A stretch of 64,000 bases of DNA from assembly GCF_963678635.1 (NCBI RefSeq), contig NC_087064.1, forward strand, positions 10,269,671-10,333,670. The letters are read 5' to 3'. The notes beneath the pieces were generated by a model. The model did no database searches and was not told the origin of the DNA. It worked only from the letters and a program-made list of their open reading frames with translations. The stretch is from Symsagittifera roscoffensis. Its lineage: Eukaryota; Xenacoelomorpha; Acoela; Convolutidae. A program made the position numbers and the translations under genes. Positions 54,085 through 61,659 of this stretch are shown here, one piece after another (position 1 is the first letter of the stretch; each line of letters begins with the position of its first letter).

Positions 54085-55006
54085 TGCCAGTCGGTCATAT
54101 CTGGAAGTTTGACCTTGAGGAATACGAAATACGTGGTTTTGGGATGAAGTTTAATTATTCAAAAATTCGAATTGAGCCTGTCATGCTCAGTTTTCTCGCG
54201 ACAACTGAAAACATCAAAAATAAAGTCAGAACGACCGAATCGCAATTGCGGGAAAGTGACAGAAAAAACAGCGGGAAATTGCTATTCGCAATTTCCGAGA
54301 TTATAATAAAACACGAGAGTAGAGCTGTCCTATCTTGAAATAGGAGACAGAGTGATCACGAAAGAAGATCGAAATTCAGCTGAACCAGAGTGAACCTTCA
54401 GTGGAAAGGTAGACAACTGAAGTCTCCCAATGGTTCAGACCCAAAACTGTATTCTCAAGTTAAAACTCATTTCCTTTGATTGGAATTTACTGATAGCAAA
54501 CTTCTTGAGTTACATTCAATTATATTTATGCTAGAGTTACTAATTAGCTAATTACTCTGATTCTCAAGTGTGCTGCTTTGTAAGTACCAAATTTAATTTT
54601 CCCGGGTGTATTTTATGATAAGTATCGGGTGTATTTTATGATAAGTATGTTGAGGTAAGGCGAGTTTTAGGTTGATCCATCTGAAATGGATCAAAGTTCC
54701 ACTGTCCAATAAAAAGTAATTTAACGGATTGTTCCGACCCTGTTTTTAACGGCGTTCGTGTATTTTGGGTATTTTGAGGCCTAAATATGGGGACGTTCTT
54801 ATTTTCTAGAATGGGGGGGGGGGGTATTTTGGTAGTGGCCTTTGAGCTGTAACGGGTTCTAGTCTCATGTCGCAAGTGAACCGAATTGGCTCCGACCGTT
54901 TTGAGGTAGAAAAGCACAAGAGATAGTGTCCCTGACTCTTGAGCCAATGGTTATAGGGCCTATTTTTCTTAAGCCTCATATGTGACCGAAGTAGGCGACT
55001 GTTACA
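54085..55006 (+). repeat. Element 1 3' LTR
   Basis: Matches the 5' LTR. It is longer because of an extra segment near 54,517-54,570, a local duplication of GGGTGTATTTTATGATAAGT near 54,605-54,645 and a G run near 54,815. Confidence 0.9.
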
Positions 55007-55011
55007 TAGTG
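55007..55011. other. Target-site duplication of element 1, right copy
   Basis: TAGTG, equal to 32,029-32,033. The same five letters also begin the internal region after the 5' LTR, so a coincidence cannot be fully excluded. Confidence 0.6.
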
Positions 55012-55297
55012 GGGCAAAACTGCATTTGAGAAACATCCTTTATATCATTAGAAGAATCTCCAACAATGGCAACATAGGCAAAAGTGATATGAAATGATTT
55101 CTAAATTAGTCTGAAATGATTTCTAATGAAATACTTTCTAAACAATATAGTCATATAATGCTTTTTTTGTTATTATTCTGATCTTTTGAAAAATGGGGAG
55201 GAACTTTGTATTCGGATGCAATTTTAGTTTTTTCTTTTTTATTGTTTTCCTCACAAAATCAGCTACTACAAAAAATCATCAGGGAGAGAGGCGGAGC

Positions 55298-55631
55298 AAT
55301 AAGCAGAATGTTCCAAGTGCAAAATGGGCCCAAGAGCAGAAAAACAGAAAAATATTGACTTATATTGGTTTATACTGAGTATTGATATAACAAATGTCGA
55401 AAGTTACCAAGAAAACGAATATATTGTGCATGAATTGACTAGTTTGTAAGTTTTTTTGGTTACATTTTTTTAAAATTCTTGATTAAATTACTCAAATTAT
55501 GCATTAAATGTTTATTGGTTTGGTATTATTGACATTTCGGATAATTAGTTTACAGATATGCTAATAAAAGCTGATATTTTTCTGTTTTTCTGCTCTTGGA
55601 CCCATTCTGCTCTTAGAACGTTCTGCTTATT
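55298..55631. repeat. Candidate inverted-repeat element between the two retrotransposons
   Basis: The arms 55,298-55,356 and 55,574-55,631 are about 58 bases each and are near-perfect reverse complements, starting AATAAGCAGAA and ending AAAACAGAAAAATAT. About 217 AT-rich bases lie between. There is no coding capacity, so it fits a small foldback or MITE-type element. The remaining parts of 55,012-55,647 hold nothing else that I recognise. Confidence 0.7.
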
Positions 55632-55647
55632 GACTGGCCACCATCAA

Positions 55648-56549
55648 TGTAACATTCGTCTACTGCAGTCACACATGAGGCTTAAGAAAAATAGGCCCTA
55701 TAACTATTGGCTCAAGAGTCAGGGACACTATCTCTTGTGTTTTTCTACCTCAAATCAGTCGGAGCCAATTCGGTTCGTTTGTGACATGAGACTACGACTC
55801 GTTACAGCTTAAAGGCTACTACTAAAATATCCCCCCACTCTAGAATTAAGAACGTCCTCATACTTAGGTCTCTAGATACCCAAAATACATGAACGCCGTT
55901 AAAAACCGGGCTGGAACAATCCGTTAAGTTACTTTTTATTAGACAGTGGAACTTTGATCCATTTCAGATGGATCAACCTAAAACTCGCCTTACCTCGACA
56001 TAACCATTATAAAACACACTCTAGAAATTTAAATTAGTACTCACATTGTAGCACGCTCAAGAATCAGGAAGTAAATAAGTCGGTGTGCAACTCAAGAATC
56101 AATAAAGTAACTAAAATGAGTTTAATGTTTGTCAGTTTTAATAACAAGAACAAGTTTGTACTCTAGAATGTCAGTTCTCGTGAACCATTGGGACACTCTA
56201 GCTGTCCACCTTTCCACCGAAGGTTCACTCTAGTCCAGTTTAGAATAATACTCCAATCACAACAATCCAGTTCGTGGGGATGCGCTCGTCTCTGTTCTAG
56301 ATGGGACAGCTCTACTCTAGATTATTATCGGTACTGAAATTGCGAATAGCAATTTCCCACTGATTTTTCTAGCAACTTTCCCGCGATTGTCACTCGATTG
56401 TTCTGACTTCTCTTTTCTGATTTTCAGTTATCGCGAGAAAATCGTGCATGACAGGTTCCATTCGAAATTTTGAAAAATTAAATTTCACTCCAAAATTAAG
56501 TGTTTTTTGCTTCTCTCAAGGCCAAACTTCCAAATATGACCGACTGGCA
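55648..56549 (-). repeat. Element 2 3' LTR
   Basis: On the minus strand it starts TGCCAGTCGGTCATATTTGG and ends GAATGTTACA. It is colinear with the element 1 LTRs but visibly more diverged. Confidence 0.85.
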
Positions 56550-56578
56550 CACAAGGAGAGTTGAGTGATATATCAATA

Positions 56579-57197
56579 ACAGGGTGGTGACATTGAAAAC
56601 ACCACAGTCAAATTTGTTTTCAAATGACTTTTTAAATTGGTATGGCCCTATCCAACCTGTGCACGGACTGTCGCATGACGGAAGCGCCCATTTTATTTGC
56701 CTTTTTTAAAGGAATGATTACAGAAATTAAGAAAAACAATGCGCTTGCTGCATTATATAGCAACAATAATTGAGAACTTGCCTGAAAATTAAGCTTAACA
56801 TAAAAAAATTAGGCTAAAATAACCTAGTAATGGTCTATGTTTCATCTAATTCAATTTTTGGAATATAATTTAGTACCTTGATTCCTTCATAGTTCTGAAA
56901 AACCATCGCCTTTGTAAAGGCAACAAACGAAAAAAAAAACTGAATGTCAAGTCATAAACATACCTTTTTTTCGCTGGATCAAAACGGAGTTTTCCTGAAT
57001 AATTGTAGGCATAATTTGCTTTCAAATTAGCAAGGAAATTTTAATTCAGTAAATACTGTAGTGTAAAACAGTTGCTGAAATGTGATCAAATTTGCTTCAA
57101 ACGCGTTAGTCTAAGATTTTACAGCTTCTTCAACAATTTGAAGTTTGAGCAAAAAAGTAGCAAAAATCTTGATGATGCGTTTTCAATGTCGCCCAGT
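56579..57197. mobile_element. Candidate MITE inserted in the element 2 3' region
   Basis: The ends are inverted: ACAGGGTGGTGACATTGAAA at the left, and ACTGGGCGACATTGAAAACG on the reverse strand at the right. About 620 non-coding, AT-rich bases lie between. Element 1 has no counterpart at this place between ORF C and its LTR. Exact borders and target duplication are not certain. Confidence 0.5.
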
Positions 57198-57659
57198 ATA
57201 TGAAAGCTGTTACAGTCGTGGTTCGAACGACATTAAATAATTTAAAAAATCCCAGTGTCAATAAAAACCGGACTGAAATTTTTTTTAAAAATCTTAATTC
57301 GAGCGAATAAAGCGTAGCAGATTCTGGTCATTTACAGAAGTTTGCAGCAGACTTAAGTTTATCTACACCCCAAAATTCACAGCCATGTAAAATTTTCACA
57401 CTATCGCTAAACAGCAATCAAAATCTGCACACACCTGCACCCTTTAATTCTTGCTTTTTAAGCCAATCATTTAAAATTTCTTTTGTCCCATTCAATCAGG
57501 AAATTGTCATGCAGCATTTTGATTTATATAGTAAATATAGTATATTAATAACAATATTTGATTCGTTAAAACTTCTTTTTCGTGAATCTAAGTTTCACCC
57601 GGATCTACGCTCAAGCCCCCTTTCCCTCTCAAGACTCAAGATCCATTCGAGCCACCTAC
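57198..57659 (-). other. 3' untranslated region of element 2
   Basis: The part 57,336-57,659 matches the element 1 3' region, including ACTTAAGTTTATCTACACCC. The part 57,198-57,335 is not clearly shared with element 1. Confidence 0.6.
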
Positions 57660-60482
57660 TCATCTCGCACTCTTCGCCTTGGAGGTACTGCACCCTGAAG
57701 TACTAGATACGGCAAACTGTCTCAACAGTTCCTCTTCATCATCGGAGCTAATCACAATCTCCTCCCAAGCCTTCAGCTGTTCGTAGGATCGCATCCATTC
57801 TCTTTGCTCTTGCAACCTCTTTGCCTGGTTAGGTAGTGCCTTCACCCTAGATTCCCGGTTCAAACAAAAGGAGTTGTGTAGGCTCAAGCTCACGTTCTTC
57901 GCCAGGTCCTCCTCTAGTATCGATTCCCTCGCCTTGGTATTGTCTCTAGACATTTTACCCAATCTCTTCCATCCTGTCGTGGTTGCATTACGATGGGTTA
58001 ACAGGGGTCTCTTGAAAGCTTCCGGCCCAATCTCGGCCTGGAACTGTCGATACTCCTTTTGATGTTTTCTCATGTGATCTTTCGTTGTCATGTACAACCA
58101 AGACGTCAGCGTCGCCCGAAACCATGGGAAGTACCTCAAACGGCTCCAGACATGTCTGACTTCCGTTGGTATGGCGAATACCTTGCACGCAGTCTCAAAC
58201 AACTCGAGTCTCCTACTGTAGTCTATCGCGTATATTGACTCAGCCGTTGGCGTCCCCGCTTCCCGATACTTCGTTATATTCTCTTCTATCCATCTCAGAG
58301 CCAACATCGTACTCACTACCAAGAGCGTCACCTTCTGTCGGTGATCCGGTAGTCCGATCGACCGGATTTCTTCCATATCCCACACCAGGCAAAGGTTCTT
58401 GTGATCTGGATACCACACCGTTTGCGCCAAACAGTGGCATGGGCATTCTCCATGGGTGATCTCAATGCTCCTGAGGTTACGCTCCCCCGAGGCTTCCAAG
58501 AGAGGCTCAAGCTCCATCATTTTCTCATGCATCGTGTCGTTATCTTCCAGGTTTGGAGCACTTCCCACAGGTTTTCCGATCACGTTTTGTCTCTCGTGAT
58601 CGCTTGTGTTCTCTCTCTCCAACTTCAAAAGTTCTTCTCCCCAGATTTCACTCAAGTCATCTCTCAATTCTTTTGGTACTGTCCCTCTAATTTTTCTCAA
58701 CAACTTGTGCGAGTGATGCGATATCCTAGCCAACCTCACGCACTTGGGCACTGAGAAGGCCTTGTCCACCAGTACTCTCTGGCTGGATGCTTCCACCATC
58801 GCCATGTGCAGTGGGTAGTGACTTCCGCACAAGTTGGCCATCATTGACCCTATCAGGGATTTTGCGTTCAATGGCAGGCCATAAGCTTCGCTCATGGGAA
58901 ACCCCATTTCTGCCTCAAGACCAACTTTCCAGCTCCGGATGTGTTTTTGAGTCACCTGCAACACCCCAGGCCATGATTCTACGCTCAACGCCGTCACCCA
59001 ATGGTGTTCAGACTCTAGTCTTTCCAATGACTGCAAACTACACATTCTCGAGAAGAATCCCAGAGCTGTCGCTATATTCACCGTGGTTCTCGCGTAACAC
59101 TCCGCTACTATTTGCACTTCACTTCTCTCCCTTTCTGTGATGTCTTCGAACCAAGTGACCAGGTCTTCTTTTTGAAAGGACATTATTCTGACGCATGACC
59201 GTCCATCGCAGGTGTGCTCTCCGTTTCCACACGTCGAATCCAGACAGCTACCCGGCTCCAATTTCTTCGCTGACCCGGGATTGTTCGTCTTTTCGCTTGG
59301 CTCTTGCATCTGAGGTGAGATTAGCTTATGCAGCACACTCAACTTTGCCAGATCTTCATCTTCCGTTGGTGCTAACCTCACTCGCTCGGTGGTTTCCTCG
59401 ATCAGACTCGCGTGGGGATGTGGACACCAGGAGGGTCTTAGTAGCTTCCATATCACTCCCAAGTTCGTGGTTAACAAGCCATTTCCATCGCCCATGTTCA
59501 CTTCAACTCTCTTGTTTGAGCGCGGTATGCTTACCACCTCTGGTGTTTTCTCAAGAATCAGGCCCAAGCTCGGCCCCTCTTTTTCCACCGCGTCTATTTC
59601 CATTATTCTTTCTGTCCAAAACTTCAGTAGCTCCGCTACCTCATGGTTTCTGTGGGCGCCTCCAGTTTCCGAGTCTAAGAAGGGATTGTAGGCTATTCCC
59701 ATTACTCCCGACACATATTGGTATTCCCCCTTCTCGCTGAGTCTCGAGTACTGCTCTGACGAGGCCAGGTTACGGTGAACATCATATTCTTCTTCGAACT
59801 TCTTATTATAAAACCTCCGCACCTCGTCTAGCTTTCTGTGGTTCTCTAGGGATTGTCTGGAACCATCTTCCTTTTCTATTCCTGTACTCTGATACACGTT
59901 CAAGATGATCGTTGAGACTCTTTTTTCCATGGTTTTACTTCCGCTTACTCTCTGTTGGCATGCCAGGATGGTGCTATCAGACATCATCGACATTATCCAT
60001 CTCAAGAAACACGTGGCATCCTTTCTTCTAGCCAGGCTCAAGCCTGAATTGTCCCTGGCTACGTGTTGCATCAGTGCCTGATACACATCTAGCTTCTTGC
60101 TTCCCAACTTCAGCCTGTCATACGAGGTCAGTGTTTCCAGCTCTATTCCCACCAGACTCCAGGTGAACATTAATTGTCCTGCAGTTCTAACGAAGGGATT
60201 CGCCATTAATGGTGGTGCTGATGAGGGTGTCCTCATTGCTTCTTCAAAATGATCCTTCAACAAACTCTGCCAGGACCTCTTCAGATGATTTGCCATTTCT
60301 ATTTTATTAACCTCGGCCTTTTGCTGGGTGGCCCAATTGTGTCGCTTGCGAGCTACTCCACTGTCCAACTTCTTCCAGCAGTCCTCCATTTCTTTCAATG
60401 TTTCAAGGGCCACCCACCACGTCCGGGAAGTGTTCCTCGTCTTGTTCCTCTCCAATGGATCACTCGTCACTTGCTTGCCCAT
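57660..60482 (-). CDS. ORF C of element 2, 940-codon open frame
   Basis: This is the longest uninterrupted frame in the window. It encodes an unrecognised, mostly helical protein with no signal peptide or clear membrane segment. Visible features are a Trp/Lys-rich start (TWWVALETLKEMEDCW), a patch with four Cys (413, 418, 425, 430) that could bind a metal, and PWCPHPHAS-like Cys/His residues before it. Further on come THGECPCHCLAQ and a C-terminal EEIVISSDDEEELL of the SUMO-interacting type at residues 908-920. Element 1 has the same protein in pieces (50,613-53,640). The natural protein is longer upstream: homology to element 1 continues to 60,930, interrupted by a stop before the Met at 60,482. 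It follows ORF B as the last gene before the 3' LTR. Confidence 0.8.
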   Translation of the reverse strand: MGKQVTSDPLERNKTRNTSRTWWVALETLKEMEDCWKKLDSGVARKRHNWATQQKAEVNKIEMANHLKRSWQSLLKDHFEEAMRTPSSAPPLMANPFVRTAGQLMFTWSLVGIELETLTSYDRLKLGSKKLDVYQALMQHVARDNSGLSLARRKDATCFLRWIMSMMSDSTILACQQRVSGSKTMEKRVSTIILNVYQSTGIEKEDGSRQSLENHRKLDEVRRFYNKKFEEEYDVHRNLASSEQYSRLSEKGEYQYVSGVMGIAYNPFLDSETGGAHRNHEVAELLKFWTERIMEIDAVEKEGPSLGLILEKTPEVVSIPRSNKRVEVNMGDGNGLLTTNLGVIWKLLRPSWCPHPHASLIEETTERVRLAPTEDEDLAKLSVLHKLISPQMQEPSEKTNNPGSAKKLEPGSCLDSTCGNGEHTCDGRSCVRIMSFQKEDLVTWFEDITERERSEVQIVAECYARTTVNIATALGFFSRMCSLQSLERLESEHHWVTALSVESWPGVLQVTQKHIRSWKVGLEAEMGFPMSEAYGLPLNAKSLIGSMMANLCGSHYPLHMAMVEASSQRVLVDKAFSVPKCVRLARISHHSHKLLRKIRGTVPKELRDDLSEIWGEELLKLERENTSDHERQNVIGKPVGSAPNLEDNDTMHEKMMELEPLLEASGERNLRSIEITHGECPCHCLAQTVWYPDHKNLCLVWDMEEIRSIGLPDHRQKVTLLVVSTMLALRWIEENITKYREAGTPTAESIYAIDYSRRLELFETACKVFAIPTEVRHVWSRLRYFPWFRATLTSWLYMTTKDHMRKHQKEYRQFQAEIGPEAFKRPLLTHRNATTTGWKRLGKMSRDNTKARESILEEDLAKNVSLSLHNSFCLNRESRVKALPNQAKRLQEQREWMRSYEQLKAWEEIVISSDDEEELLRQFAVSSTSGCSTSKAKSAR

Positions 60483-60538
60483 GTCCTAATGTGCCTTCGA
60501 GATCCATTCTTTGCCGATATCCACTTCCCATGTCCTCT

Positions 60539-60930
60539 TCATGTTGAACCTCTCTTTACGTTTATCTTCTGAGGCTTGAAGTCTTCCTCCGATGTCGAAC
60601 TGGTGGAAGTATCTATTTCCCTTTCTACTTCAAGTGGTCTTCTGAGCTCTGAGCTGTTCTTGTATAGCGCCGTCTTGCATCGAGCCAAAACCATGGGCGC
60701 CGTCTCTCTCAAGTCTCCTTCCGAAACAGCATCCACTGAAGGACTACCCAATCCTTCTACTTCTCTCTTCCTCTTGCGAGTCTTCACATTTCTGCTTGAG
60801 GGTGTTGCAGCTACCATCACTGATTCGACCTCTCTATCCAATCCTTCCAACTCTTGCCTCCCCCCTGCTCGAGCCTTAAGGATATTAGTATTTTTAATTA
60901 TATGACTAGTCCCAACTTTTCTTCTCTAGT
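60539..60930 (-). pseudogene. ORF C N-terminal part, element 2
   Basis: The frame 60,539-60,850, open further back to about 60,930, has SHIIKNTNILKAR and then REVEGLGSPSVDAVSE and TSEEDFKPQK. It stops at 60,539. A separate stop and shift lie between it and the 940-codon frame, where element 1 reads through. No domain was recognised. Confidence 0.6.
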
Positions 60931-61659
60931 CTTCGATCGTGAGTTCCTCAGCTCTACCAGCTTGCTCAGCAGCTCTTTTCTCGCCTTCTCATCCAGGCCC
61001 GTTCCTATCAGAAGCGGTTCTCCAAATCTTACGACTGTGTCCCACAGTTCCTCCTTGAATTTGTCCAGCGTCGTCTCGCTGCCCACTTCTTGATTGAATT
61101 CTTCCAACAACTCCTGCCAAGCATCGTTCTTCAGAGACCCCAGGAACATGTCCCTGTTCCCTTCGAAAGTGTTCTTTTCCCTTTCCTCCGAGCTCAAGAG
61201 TATCATCCCCATATTGAAGGTCTCATTTGCCAATGGCAATTCCAGATTCTTCCGGGGGGACGGATTCAGAGGTGGGGTGGCAGTATCTGCCCAATTCTCT
61301 TCGCTCAAGTCTTTCAATAGCTCTTGAGTGGTGAGCTCCTCCCCTGATGGCCCTGGTTCAGGCGTATTCCCCACTTCCATGTCTTCGCCGGCTTCACTGA
61401 GAGTTTCATCCATACTCTCTTCTTCTGACTCATGTCTCCTTCTCTCGAGAATTTTCTTAAACCGGTCCTCGACAGGTCCACTCCTCTTGTCTTCAGGCGT
61501 GTCCACTGACAGTGGTGATGGTGTCGTAGGGTCCAATTTCTTGTACTCCGTCAGGGCTACGTGCAGTTGACCTGCTGCATCTAGTTCTTTTCCCTCCTGT
61601 CTCACTTCCACCTGTTCTAAGCCATAGGGTGCCCTGTATTTTCTCGTTGCAAACTTCAT
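60898..61659 (-). CDS. ORF B C-terminal part, element 2
   Basis: The 253-codon frame starts inside the protein (KFATRKYRAPYGLEQVEVRQ) and matches 49,580-50,290 of element 1. It includes the acidic GEDMEVGNTPEP region and GFEEL-like FKEELWDTVVRFGEPLLIGT. It ends at 60,898 because roughly 65-70 bases present in element 1 (about 50,317-50,380) are deleted here. A one-base insertion near 61,660 separates it from the 808-codon frame. Confidence 0.75.
   Translation of the reverse strand: MKFATRKYRAPYGLEQVEVRQEGKELDAAGQLHVALTEYKKLDPTTPSPLSVDTPEDKRSGPVEDRFKKILERRRHESEEESMDETLSEAGEDMEVGNTPEPGPSGEELTTQELLKDLSEENWADTATPPLNPSPRKNLELPLANETFNMGMILLSSEEREKNTFEGNRDMFLGSLKNDAWQELLEEFNQEVGSETTLDKFKEELWDTVVRFGEPLLIGTGLDEKARKELLSKLVELRNSRSKTREEKLGLVI

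Larger units (their letters stand above)
32034..55006 (+). mobile_element. Element 1: 22.97-kb Ty3/gypsy retrotransposon with extra ORFs
   Basis: The element is bounded by two LTRs (TGCCAG...GTTACA, 845 and 922 bp) and a TAGTG target duplication. The order is LTR, 2.6-kb leader with two minisatellites, gag, protease, RT, RNase H, integrase, macrodomain, spacer, ORF A (SGNH hydrolase), ORF B, ORF C, short 3' region, LTR. RT before integrase and the GPF module place it in Ty3/gypsy. Typical members are 5-8 kb, so this one is unusually large. About 9 kb of extra coding sequence lies where env would sit. Stops, shifts and loss of RT motif A make this copy inactive. In a sample of about 180 bases the two LTRs differ at about 7 positions. 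Confidence 0.9.
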
